Both the position numbers and the translations under genes were made by a program. From Bacteroidales bacterium (GTDB taxonomy: Bacteria; Bacteroidota; Bacteroidia; Bacteroidales; Bacteroidaceae), in the NCBI GenBank assembly GCA_004552195.1, contig SFPC01000001.1, positions 1 to 59,321 on the forward strand: a stretch of DNA of 59,321 bases. Reading direction: 5' to 3'. Below, piece after piece: positions 35,460 through 44,407 of this stretch (the first letter of the stretch is position 1; each line of letters opens with the position of its first letter). Under the pieces are notes generated by a model. It was not told where the DNA came from. It saw nothing but the letters and a program-made list of their open reading frames with translations, and ran no database searches.

Positions 35460-35768
35460 TCATTGTGGTTCTATTGTTTCAATGTAGAAGCTGACCGGTC
35501 GGAAACCGTCGTTGCAGCTCAGCATGGCACTGAAGGGATTTTTCATCCATCCGTCAAAGAAGTTGCCTTCGCCGCGTGCCAACGCCTCGACAAACTCCCG
35601 GATGCTTTTCCAGGCTTCAGGACAGAAGCCTTCGGGACATTGTCCGTTTACGCTAAGCCACGACTGTCCCTCGCTCACCTCGCAGGCGTGGGCAATGGGG
35701 TTTTCGTATTGCGCCATGAGGTCAGTGTGCTGCACCTTCCGTATGGCAGTTATCTTCACGGTTTTCAT
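35460..35768 (-). CDS. TIGR04076 family protein
   Basis: A 102-residue cytoplasmic protein. The family pattern is visible: KITAIRKV near the N-terminus, a glutamate/glycine turn, PEGFCPEAWKSI with a conserved cysteine, and MLSCNDGFRPVSFYIE at the end. Members are small proteins of unknown function, often near redox or repair genes. It is followed by the HXXEE gene with no gap. Confidence 0.87.
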   Translation of the reverse strand: MKTVKITAIRKVQHTDLMAQYENPIAHACEVSEGQSWLSVNGQCPEGFCPEAWKSIREFVEALARGEGNFFDGWMKNPFSAMLSCNDGFRPVSFYIETIEPQ

Positions 35769-35858
35769 AGCAGAGGAAATGTAGATGGTAAGTTTAAGAG
35801 TGGAGAAGTTAAAGAGAAGAAAAGTAGATTGGTTATCGTTTGAGCGATTTGCTTCGGC

Positions 35859-36326
35859 CTATTCCTTCTCCCAATCCAGCAACCATTGCTTGGCTGCTTG
35901 TCCATAGGCGAAGCCGCCAAGGTGATGGGCGGCTACTACGCGGTGGCAAGGAATGAAGAGAAAAAGCGGGTTGCGTCCAACGGCTTGTCCTACGGCACGC
36001 GGCGAGGAGGCGGGGATGAGGCGGCGCGACAGTTCGCCGTAGGTAAGCGTCTGGCCGTAAGGTATGGTGCGCAGGGCAGTCCAAACACGTTGCTCGTAGG
36101 CTGTGCCGCCGGGTTGCAGGAGTGGCATGGCCGGTAGCGGTTGGTGGGCGAAGTAGGCCGCCAGCCAACGAACCGCTTCGACGAGTACATCAGATGGTTC
36201 CGTTGTTTCTGACCCCTGCAGCGTATTGCTCCCGGCTGGCGTGAGCTGTGCAGACAGCAACGCCTGCGCATCGGCTTGCAGCAGGATGATGCCTAAGGGC
36301 GAGGTGAAGGTGGTTGTGGTCAGCAT
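35859..36326 (-). CDS. ogt: methylated-DNA--[protein]-cysteine S-methyltransferase
   Basis: A 155-residue suicide repair protein that takes the alkyl group from O6-methylguanine. The acceptor cysteine is C127 in IPCHRVVAA; the helix-turn-helix part GTAYEQRVWTALRTIPYGQTLTYGEL precedes it. The length is typical of the Ogt type. It lies 18 bp after the TamA-like gene on the same strand. Confidence 0.96.
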   Translation of the reverse strand: MLTTTTFTSPLGIILLQADAQALLSAQLTPAGSNTLQGSETTEPSDVLVEAVRWLAAYFAHQPLPAMPLLQPGGTAYEQRVWTALRTIPYGQTLTYGELSRRLIPASSPRAVGQAVGRNPLFLFIPCHRVVAAHHLGGFAYGQAAKQWLLDWEKE

Positions 36327-36344
36327 GGAGTATATGGTTTGCCC

Positions 36345-38840
36345 TTAGAACGGATAACCGATGGCAAAGTGGAAGCCGAGGCCGTCCTTGAATTTCTCAA
36401 TGTTGTAGAATCCCGACTTGGAGGTTTCATACGGTGCGTGGAGGGCGATGCCCACGTCGAAGCGGAGCACGAGGAACTGCATGTCATAACGGAGTCCGAA
36501 GCCTGTGCCGAGGGCGATGTCCTTCAGCGTGGAGGCCGTGAGCTGTGCGCCGGGGCGTGAGGGGTCGTTGCGGAGCGTCCAGATGTTGCCGGCGTCAAGG
36601 AACACTGCTCCGTGGAGATCGCCGAAGAGGCGCGAGCGGAGTTCGGCGTTTGCCTCCAGTTTCACGTCGCCCGTCTGGTCCATGTAGGCATATTTCGACT
36701 TTTCAGGCTTGTAACGTCCCGGCCCGACGGAGCGCACGGTGAAGGCCCGGATGCTGTTCGCTCCGCCCACATAGAACTGGTCGTTGTAAGGCACGGCGTA
36801 ACTGTTGCCATAGCTGTAGACGATGCCGCCGAAGAGGCGGGTGGCCAGTTTCGTGTCCTTGGTGAGCTTGAAGAGCTTGTGCATTTCCGCCGTGAACTTG
36901 ATGTATTGGGCAAACGGGTTACCAAACAATTTCTTGTTCCGTTCGTTCAGTTTCTGTCCGGCCAGGGCATAGCAGGCGGCGGTGAAGTTGCCCGCTTCCT
37001 TCACGGTGAATTGCAGCCACCAAGGGTTTTGCCGCCAACTCCGGCTTTGGTAGGTAAAGGTGTAGGAGAGTGAGGGAACAAACTGGTCGCGCATGGAAAC
37101 ATACAGGGCCGGGTTGGCCTGCATGATGGAGTCGAAGGCGTGGGTGGTATGGTTTAGTTTGTCAAACTCCAGATTGAAGAGTGTAAGCTCGTGTTGCGAT
37201 GTCTCGCGTTTGTACCAGTGATAGGTAGCACCGAGTCCCACGCTGATCATGTTGAAGAAGTTGGAACGGTTCTTCCAGTCGGCATCCATGGCAAATTCCG
37301 TGGAGGAATAGAAACGCATCCGCCGGCGGCTGATGCCGGGGAAGACAAATCGGGGAAAACGTAAGGCCAGTTTGGTGCCTACTTCGTAGGAGTTGAGTAG
37401 CGAGTTGTGCCCTTCGGCACCGGCTCCGGTCTGCCATTCGTAAGAGCCGAATATTTTGAACGACACCTTTTCGCCGCCCCGGAAGGCGTTGCGCTTGGCC
37501 AGCTCGTAGGACACGCCGGGGCCAATCTGCTGGTTACTCTTCATGGTGGCGTTCATCTCAAAGGTCGAGTCGTAGAGCTTGTCCATCACGGCTGTCACCA
37601 CGATGTCGAGCGTGTCGCAAGTGGCAGAAGTGTCGCGGGGGATGTAAGCCACGTCCATCTGGCTCAGTACCCCCATGGCTCCGAGCTTTTCCAAGGTTAC
37701 TTTTTGGTCGTTCAGGCTGTAGAGCTCTCCTTTTCGGTGCGTGATGGCATGTCGCCACATGTTGGCGCGCAGCGGCATCTTTTCGCCCGAAAACTGGTAG
37801 GAGTAGTTACGTCGTTCCAAGTGGTTGGTGAGCGGGGCGTTCTCTTTGTCGCGGATGGACACTAAGGTGCGTCCGATGTACCAAGGGTGGTCCGCCTTTT
37901 CGGGCCGGTCCGCCACGGGCACCACTTGCAACTGCACGAAATTGCGGCGTTGCAGGGTATCGGCGCGGAAGGTGGTGTAACCGGCGTTGTAGAAGTAATA
38001 GCCGTTGTTGCGCATCAAGGTTTCTATGCGCGTCTGTTCGTTGGAGAGGTTCACCACGCTAAACGCATCGCCCTCTTTAAGGAACCGTTCCTTGTGGTGG
38101 GCGCGCAGCAGGCTGTCCATTGGGGCAGGGTAGTGCAGGTAGGCAATGGAGTCGAGGCGGAACAGTTCGCCGGCCCGCACGTTGTAGCTCACCTTGGCCT
38201 TCTTGGGATTTTTCTGCGTCAGGACTTGGTAATCCACTTTCCCGTGGAAGAAACCATAGTTGTGGAGTGTGTTGGTGGCCACTTTGGCGCGCATCTCCGG
38301 ACTTACCTGGCTGAGCAGTACCGGTTCGCTGCCGAAGGAGCGGTGTATCCATTGGCCTATTTTCCCTTTGCTGTCGTAAAAGCTGTTGTGTACCCACAGT
38401 CCGATTTTCCAAGGCCAGCTCATGCTCGACGAGCCGAACACGGCGTTGTTGGGCGGATAGGCCAGCACGGCCTCCACTTCTTCCTGCGCCACTTCAAAGT
38501 CGGCTTCGTTTTTTGCCCAGGCTATTTTCATGGCCTTCTTCTCCTCTTTGGTCAAAGCCTGCGCCTTGATTTTCAGGCTGTCGATGCTGAACGATTGTTT
38601 CCCTTCCAGGGCATCATTGACGGCAGCGAAGGCGTTGGCCACGGCGGTGATGACACCGGTGGAGTCATTGCCCTTGTTCTTCCGCATTTGTGTCGGGTCG
38701 TCCTTGTAGGTGATTTCCTTGATTCCCGTGTAGAGCTGCTCGTCGTCGGGCAGTGCCCGCGTGGTGGAGCAGGCGGTGAGCAGGAGGGAGGATATGATGA
38801 CAATGAAGCCTGAGGGTAACAGGAATTGCTGGAACTTCAT
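36345..38840 (-). CDS. TamA/BamA-like outer membrane lipoprotein (TamL type)
   Basis: An 831-residue outer-membrane protein of the Omp85 superfamily. Unlike proteobacterial TamA it has a lipoprotein signal: LLLTAC places the lipidated cysteine at residue 24. POTRA-like repeats occupy about residues 190-430, and a 16-strand barrel ends in HFAIGYPF. FYVGGANSIRAFTVRSVGPGRY resembles the conserved loop 6 motif of the superfamily. A lipidated TamA relative beside tamB is the TamL arrangement described for Bacteroidota. It lies 103 bp after tamB in the same direction. Confidence 0.92.
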   Translation of the reverse strand: MKFQQFLLPSGFIVIISSLLLTACSTTRALPDDEQLYTGIKEITYKDDPTQMRKNKGNDSTGVITAVANAFAAVNDALEGKQSFSIDSLKIKAQALTKEEKKAMKIAWAKNEADFEVAQEEVEAVLAYPPNNAVFGSSSMSWPWKIGLWVHNSFYDSKGKIGQWIHRSFGSEPVLLSQVSPEMRAKVATNTLHNYGFFHGKVDYQVLTQKNPKKAKVSYNVRAGELFRLDSIAYLHYPAPMDSLLRAHHKERFLKEGDAFSVVNLSNEQTRIETLMRNNGYYFYNAGYTTFRADTLQRRNFVQLQVVPVADRPEKADHPWYIGRTLVSIRDKENAPLTNHLERRNYSYQFSGEKMPLRANMWRHAITHRKGELYSLNDQKVTLEKLGAMGVLSQMDVAYIPRDTSATCDTLDIVVTAVMDKLYDSTFEMNATMKSNQQIGPGVSYELAKRNAFRGGEKVSFKIFGSYEWQTGAGAEGHNSLLNSYEVGTKLALRFPRFVFPGISRRRMRFYSSTEFAMDADWKNRSNFFNMISVGLGATYHWYKRETSQHELTLFNLEFDKLNHTTHAFDSIMQANPALYVSMRDQFVPSLSYTFTYQSRSWRQNPWWLQFTVKEAGNFTAACYALAGQKLNERNKKLFGNPFAQYIKFTAEMHKLFKLTKDTKLATRLFGGIVYSYGNSYAVPYNDQFYVGGANSIRAFTVRSVGPGRYKPEKSKYAYMDQTGDVKLEANAELRSRLFGDLHGAVFLDAGNIWTLRNDPSRPGAQLTASTLKDIALGTGFGLRYDMQFLVLRFDVGIALHAPYETSKSGFYNIEKFKDGLGFHFAIGYPF

Positions 38841-38870
38841 AGAGATGATAGGTTGTGTGGTGATAGGTTG

Positions 38871-38930
38871 CTATAGATAACTATAGATTTCTATAGATGG
38901 CAATAGATAACTATAGATTGCTATAGCTTT
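38871..38930. repeat. six tandem decamers CTATAGATNN
   Basis: Units ctatagataa, ctatagattt, ctatagatgg, caatagataa, ctatagattg, ctatagcttt in direct succession, one unit per DNA helical turn. They fill the tamB-tamL gap. The same decamer family is found past dnaA (30846-30865). Confidence 0.85.
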
Positions 38931-38943
38931 CGATAATCATTGA

Positions 38944-41900
38944 TCATTTCTTCTTTTTGAAAACGAAGAGCTCGCCGAGCTTGTCCGTTTTGCGGCGCAG
39001 CACGAGGCCGGCACCCGTTTTGGTGAGTTGGCCTTCGAGCGGGTCTTGCGTTTCGCGGTCGTAGAACACTTTCACATAGCGTGTGGCGCTTTGGTCCAAG
39101 CGGTACTCCACGGAAATATTGTTGATGAAACTTTCGGCAGAGTTGGTAGCATCGGCTCCGGTCGACACCTTGCCGCCGATGATCACGCTGATGCGGTTGC
39201 CCCAGAAGCGTTTGGCGAATTGGAAAGAATAGTCCGTGGTCATCGTGCCCGTTTCGCTGGTGCCGCTCTCCACGCCCAGGTTGATGTCGATGGTCTTAAG
39301 AGCCGAACCGGCAATGTTCTGGATTTCGCTTTGCAGGAAGGCGTTGAGGGCATTGTTCGCCTTGAAGCCGCTGCCCGACATCATCGTCTCGTCCGTCATG
39401 TACATGCCCGTGGCCATCATCGTTACGGCAGCCTTTCCGCGTTGTTCGGCACTCATGGCCGCCAGCTGGTTCTGTACCGCCAGGTCCTCAGGAGCCTCGA
39501 TGGTAAATTCCAGTCCCATTTCGTCAAGCGGTTTAGAGAGTTCCACTCCCACGTCGAAAGCCACCGAGCGTTGTTGGTCGTTCTCCGTCACCACCGCCTT
39601 GGTGCGTTCTTTTGCCGCGATGCTCAGCGTAGGATTCATCACGTCGCCGGTAAATTCCACGTAAGAACCTTGTACCAGTTTGAACGTCTTGAGCGGGATA
39701 ACGGGCAGTGCATATTTCATCTCGCCGCTGTTCGTGGTGAAGCGTCCTGTGAGGCGCATTTCCCCCTGTTGCGTCATGCGCAGCGTGAGGTCACCGCCGC
39801 CTTCCAGGTCCACATAGCTCTGTCCGTCGTCGCTGAGGTTGCAGTGGAAACGTGCCGCATCGCTGATGCTGATGCCCAGCGTCAGGTCGAAGCTACCCTC
39901 CGGCGCCGGTTTGGTCTGCATCGTCTGAGTGGAGTCCTCGAAGCTCACAAATTCCACGAGGCTGTTCAGCCGGTCGTCCACCGAAAGCGGCGAGTCCTTC
40001 AATATATACGTCATGTCCGTGCGGTCCAGCACTTCCAGTTTGCCGCGAATGGACAGGTTGTCCGTTGTTCCCTTCAGTGTGCCGAGGAAGTTGGTGTACA
40101 CTTTTCCGAAAATCATGGACTGCGCCTTCTTGCGCGTGTTGATCAGTTCAAAGTTTTGCGCTTTCATGTTGAAGTCCATTGACATCCGTGCAAAGTCCGA
40201 CATGTCGAACACCCCGTTGAGCACCAACGGTTGCTTGCCTGTGGAGTACAGGTTATATTGGTCAAAGAGCAGGCGGCTGTCCTTGATTTCCACCGCCCTT
40301 TCGTCCGTGCGGAAGTCAAATCCGTACACGTCAGAGTAAATGTGGGCCGAGTCGAGGTCGAGCGAACCGTTGAGCAGCGGTTTTTCCGCGCTTCCCTCCA
40401 CGTGGAGTTCGCCGGCCGCCTTTCCCTTCAGTGCCACGTCCGTGCCCACCATGAAACCGTTGAGCAGGTGGAGCGGGAAATCGTGGAGCTGGGCATCGCC
40501 TTCAAACACGCCCCCGTCGCGGTCAAAGTAAGTGCCGTTGCAAGCCAGCACCTCCTCGTCGTTCGAGCTGATGAAGGCCGAGGCGTGGTGTTCGCCGCCC
40601 GTTTTGGGCAGGTAGAGCGCTTCGATGCCCACATTGCCCAGAGGTACATCCTCATAACTGAAGTTTTCCGCCTGTATCGAAGCCATGGCAGAGAATTGTT
40701 CGTGCAGTGCGTCGTCCGTTACGTGGATGTCGCCGCTCAGGATGCCCGCAATCCGTGGCAGGTAAGGTAGCACTGTTGACAGCTCGCCCAGGTTCAGCTG
40801 GTTCACGCTCACCGTCAGGTCGTTCATCGAGTCGCGTGGCTCGCCGTATATTTTCAGACCCGTACCGTCGTCGGCCAGCAGGTCAATGTCCGCCTTGATG
40901 CTTTTGTCCTTGCCGAGGAACACGTAGTTTTCCTTGTTCACCGTGAAGTTGCGGTAAGCCAGCACCGGGTGTTCAGGATAGAGATGCACGTTGATACCCT
41001 CTTCGCCCATCTCGGCCTGGATGCCCAGGTCTACCCCCGTTTCCCCTTCGCTGTCCAGGTACTTCATTTCCAGTCCGGCACCGGTGGGCAGGATGAACGA
41101 CTTCAGTCTCACCTCCATGGGCGTGGGGTTTTTCTTGCCGTTCTTCACCATGCCATAGAGCTGCACGCCCGTACTGTCTTGCAGGATGCGAGAGCTGATG
41201 GTGTCGAGGAGCAGCTGCCCCAGTTGCAGGTTACCCATTTCCGCCCGTCCCGACATACCGCTGCGCGGGTCGGTCTGCAGGTTGACAAAAGCCGACGTGA
41301 AAGCATATCCCTTCATGCGGGCAATGTTGTAGAGCGGATTGTCCTGTCCGGCATCCAGATACAGCCCCATGACGGGCAGGAAAGCCTTCAGCTTCTCCTG
41401 GTCCAACTCATGCTCCGCCGCCTGGCGTGACAGCTCCGCCAAGAAAGCACCCAGTTGCGACGACAGCCGACCCATGTCCTCTTTGCTTCCCAACTGCAGT
41501 TTCAGGTCGCCCGCCGCCACCGAGGCAGTGGTCGTGTCGGCCCCTGTGGCGAAATTGAAAAGCAAGTCTTTGGCCATGTTGCTCATGCGTGGCGTGGTAA
41601 ACGTGTTGCGGCACAGCGAGCCGTTCACTTCCATGGCCGAGAATGAAGGGTTGGCGCGGAAATGGATGTCGGCCATCGTGCCGATGGTCAGCGAATCCTG
41701 CGTCACCCCGATGGCCTGGAGGTCCACCGCCGGGATGTCCGTCAGCAGCGTCAGGTCGTACCCCTTCCTGTTCAGCGTGCCGGCCAGCGTCCCCTTGGCT
41801 TCCAGCCACGCGTTGGCAGCGGAGAAATCAGCATTCAGCCTGCCCCCTTTCAACTCCGCCCCCAATGCCATGCCGCTGAGGTCGTAAGTGTCATACACCA

Positions 41901-43512
41901 AGTGGTCAATGCTCGCCTTGGCCGAGAGCGAGGTTCGGGGCGACATCACGTCGAAGCCCCGGCCCGAGGCACGCAGCCGGCCCGTGAAGGGCGACAAGTT
42001 CATGCCTTTTGCAAAACTGTTCAAAGGAAATTGTGCGGCCTGTGCCGTAATCCCATACGCTTCCGAGCGCAAGTTCGCTTGCGCTTTGGCCGTCAGCCGT
42101 CCCCGTCCCGCGCCCACCGTCAGGTCGGCCCGGTAAAAGTCCCCGTTGAAGTCCACCGTGCCTCGTGCCGACAGTCCGTCGGGCACCGTCACCGTTTGGC
42201 GTGTTTCCCGTGGCAGCATATTCCTGACGGGAGTTAGGTTCTGCGTAGAGAGGTTCAGGGCGAAATGGCCGCTGCGTCCGTTTTGCAGCACATGGGCGGC
42301 ATATCCCCGTGCTTCCAGCTTGGCCGTTCCCGGCAGGTGCAGCCGCAGTTCCGGCAGGCGCAGGTGGTCCATGTTGCCTTCCACGTCCGCCTTCAGCGTG
42401 ATGGGCGTTGCCGGCAAACTGTTCAGATATTCCGGGTCCACATAGCCCTTCCCCAGACACACCACGTCCTCCTTGCCCACCCGGGCATCCACATGGAGCA
42501 CGCACTGTCCGCCCTTCCCGGCAGCCAGCGAGCGGAAGTCGAAGTCCACCTGAGCATCCACCTGCGAGTGGGGCGTGCGGAGGCATAAGGCCGGCAGTAC
42601 CAGGCGCGTGGTGTCCATGTAAATGGAACCTTGCAGCCGGTCCACGACCAGTCCGCACTTTTCTTTCAGGGCCAGCCTCCGCAGTCCCGCCCGCAGCACC
42701 CCTTGGTGGGTATACGTCAGCGTGTCGAGCGCCAGTTGCAGGTCCGTCACCGCGAGGTGGTTGGCATCCAGCCCCTCGGCCGGTTTCTCGTGGGGCAGGT
42801 CGTAGCTCAGCCCCGATTGGCGCAGGCTGAGGCTGTGCACGGCATAGTCGCCCAGCCCCGTGTCGAAATGTCCGCCGCGCAGGGCCGCCGTGCCTATTTG
42901 TGCTCCGATGCGCATGGAGTCGCCGGGCAGGCGCAAGGCCACTTGGCTGCGCTCAATCTCAGCCTTCTCCACGTCGATTATCCAGCGCGCAGTGCTTGTT
43001 GTCGTGTCCTGCTGCGCCGTGTCGCTCAGCACGACGAGAAAATCAGCATCCTTCAGGGCCACGCGGTTCAGGTTTACCCGTTCCTGTTTCCAGTCGATGC
43101 TATGGGCTGCGGCTGTCAGCTCTTTGGCGTGTCCCACGATGCGCGTGTCGGCCACGTAACTTTTCGTGTTCAGTTTCACGTTGTACAGCTCCACGCCGTC
43201 CACTTCGGCGCGTCCTTCCAGCAAGGGCAGGAGTTGCACATCCAGCCTCAGTGCGCGTGCCTCCAGCAACGTGTCGCCCTGTTCGGTGGCCAGCACATCG
43301 TGAACGGCCAGGTCGAGGGGAAAGGCCAGCCGCACCTTACCGATGCGGAAGTCGATCCCCATACTTTCCGACATGGCTTCGGCCACCCGGTGAACCACAA
43401 AATTCTGAACGGGGGGCACATAAATCAGGATGGCCAGCAACAGAAACAGGCATATAGGCGAAAGCAGAATGACACCAATCCACTTGAAAATTCGTTTATT
43501 TCTCTTTTTCAT
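38944..43512 (-). CDS. tamB: translocation/assembly module protein TamB
   Basis: A 1522-residue AsmA/TamB-type protein. One N-terminal membrane helix (residues about 10-30) anchors it in the inner membrane; the rest is a very long beta-rich, groove-forming region that spans the periplasm, of the kind thought to carry phospholipids. The C-terminal DUF490 region (roughly residues 1150-1480) contains DLTLGISISDAARFHC and the conserved FAKRFWGNRISVIIGG. With the TamL-type protein downstream it forms a two-part envelope system. Confidence 0.95.
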   Translation of the reverse strand: MKKRNKRIFKWIGVILLSPICLFLLLAILIYVPPVQNFVVHRVAEAMSESMGIDFRIGKVRLAFPLDLAVHDVLATEQGDTLLEARALRLDVQLLPLLEGRAEVDGVELYNVKLNTKSYVADTRIVGHAKELTAAAHSIDWKQERVNLNRVALKDADFLVVLSDTAQQDTTTSTARWIIDVEKAEIERSQVALRLPGDSMRIGAQIGTAALRGGHFDTGLGDYAVHSLSLRQSGLSYDLPHEKPAEGLDANHLAVTDLQLALDTLTYTHQGVLRAGLRRLALKEKCGLVVDRLQGSIYMDTTRLVLPALCLRTPHSQVDAQVDFDFRSLAAGKGGQCVLHVDARVGKEDVVCLGKGYVDPEYLNSLPATPITLKADVEGNMDHLRLPELRLHLPGTAKLEARGYAAHVLQNGRSGHFALNLSTQNLTPVRNMLPRETRQTVTVPDGLSARGTVDFNGDFYRADLTVGAGRGRLTAKAQANLRSEAYGITAQAAQFPLNSFAKGMNLSPFTGRLRASGRGFDVMSPRTSLSAKASIDHLVYDTYDLSGMALGAELKGGRLNADFSAANAWLEAKGTLAGTLNRKGYDLTLLTDIPAVDLQAIGVTQDSLTIGTMADIHFRANPSFSAMEVNGSLCRNTFTTPRMSNMAKDLLFNFATGADTTTASVAAGDLKLQLGSKEDMGRLSSQLGAFLAELSRQAAEHELDQEKLKAFLPVMGLYLDAGQDNPLYNIARMKGYAFTSAFVNLQTDPRSGMSGRAEMGNLQLGQLLLDTISSRILQDSTGVQLYGMVKNGKKNPTPMEVRLKSFILPTGAGLEMKYLDSEGETGVDLGIQAEMGEEGINVHLYPEHPVLAYRNFTVNKENYVFLGKDKSIKADIDLLADDGTGLKIYGEPRDSMNDLTVSVNQLNLGELSTVLPYLPRIAGILSGDIHVTDDALHEQFSAMASIQAENFSYEDVPLGNVGIEALYLPKTGGEHHASAFISSNDEEVLACNGTYFDRDGGVFEGDAQLHDFPLHLLNGFMVGTDVALKGKAAGELHVEGSAEKPLLNGSLDLDSAHIYSDVYGFDFRTDERAVEIKDSRLLFDQYNLYSTGKQPLVLNGVFDMSDFARMSMDFNMKAQNFELINTRKKAQSMIFGKVYTNFLGTLKGTTDNLSIRGKLEVLDRTDMTYILKDSPLSVDDRLNSLVEFVSFEDSTQTMQTKPAPEGSFDLTLGISISDAARFHCNLSDDGQSYVDLEGGGDLTLRMTQQGEMRLTGRFTTNSGEMKYALPVIPLKTFKLVQGSYVEFTGDVMNPTLSIAAKERTKAVVTENDQQRSVAFDVGVELSKPLDEMGLEFTIEAPEDLAVQNQLAAMSAEQRGKAAVTMMATGMYMTDETMMSGSGFKANNALNAFLQSEIQNIAGSALKTIDINLGVESGTSETGTMTTDYSFQFAKRFWGNRISVIIGGKVSTGADATNSAESFINNISVEYRLDQSATRYVKVFYDRETQDPLEGQLTKTGAGLVLRRKTDKLGELFVFKKKK

Positions 43513-43744
43513 AACTGCAAATGTAACTATTCTGAACTGAAAAGTACAAATATGAGATGCTTAAAAGCGGTATGGTGTAAGTATCTTTAGTGACTTTTAT
43601 CAATCGGTTTCGTTTGACAGGATGGACAGAGCGGAGCTTGCTTGGTCATTTCCAACGAGAAAAGTGGCTGTTTTATCGCTGCGTTGTCAACCTACCTTAG
43701 GGCGCAGATCGGCTGATTTTGGAAGCGGCGAGAAGGGTTTCACA

Positions 43745-43820
43745 AGTCGCCGAATAGTTTTTTCTACTCGCCGAGTTGATTTTTCTACTCGCCGAGTTGT
43801 GCGCAATAGTCGGCGAGTGG
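43745..43820. repeat. ACTCGCCGAGT palindrome cluster
   Basis: ACTCGCCGAGT, a perfect 5-1-5 palindrome, occurs at 43766-43776 and 43787-43797 in a 21-bp direct repeat, with AGTCGCCGA (43745) and CGGCGAGT (43811) at the sides. A relative lies at 25864-25874, also next to a family 2 element. Confidence 0.7.
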
Positions 43821-43942
43821 TGAGTGGCGGTTTGCTCCTATGTCAGGAAGATTAAGGTAGGGTAGGAGATACATATAGCCAAATGTGAATGAATGTAAAT
43901 GGTGAAAGGTTGGCTTAATCCTTCACATCATGCCCTTACACT

Positions 43943-44353
43943 CGCGCGCGCGTATACGCATTTTATTTCCCAAAAAAAGCATTCACCCTTTCACATGGTA
44001 TATTAAAATGACTGATATTCATTGGTTTCAGGTGTGAAGGCTTTAGAGTTTCAAGCCTTCACACGCCTCCCCAAGTATTCACACTGCCCCCATGTTGTGA
44101 ATGATGGTTGATTTAACATGATTTTATTGTTTTAGCTGATTTTGGCCTGCGTAAGTGAACATTTGGGATAAGAGCGTCCGCCTCATTCCTGTGTGCCTCG
44201 CAGAGAATAAGGAGCCGACTTCAAGTGTGAAGGGTTTAAAATGCAAGCCTTCACACCGTTTTCTTTTGAAAATCAGAGGAAAACAGCCTCCTTGTGAACG
44301 AGTGAAGGCTTTTTTCGGGAAAAAAAACACGTATATATGCGTGCGTGTGCGCG
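43943..44353. repeat. family 2 inverted-repeat element, copy B
   Basis: About 410 bp. The left end (CGCGCGCGTATACGC, ATTTTATTTCCC, GCATTCACCCTTTCAC) and right end (GTGAACGAGTGAAGGC, TCGGGAAAAAAAAC, GTATATATGCGTGC) are complementary over about 50 bp. The inner part holds several AAGCCTTCACAC motifs in both directions. No reading frame for a transposase. Confidence 0.75.
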
Positions 44354-44407
44354 AGGATTTTGACCTATATCCGGAAGCATTCACAGTGGTTTCGGTACAT
44401 CAGACCA

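Larger units (their letters stand above)
43513..44407. other. gene-free 895-bp region rich in repeats
   Basis: Contains a cluster of ACTCGCCGAGT palindromes (43745-43820) and a family 2 repeat element (43943-44353). Short frames here are made of repeat sequence and have no coding character. Confidence 0.7.
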
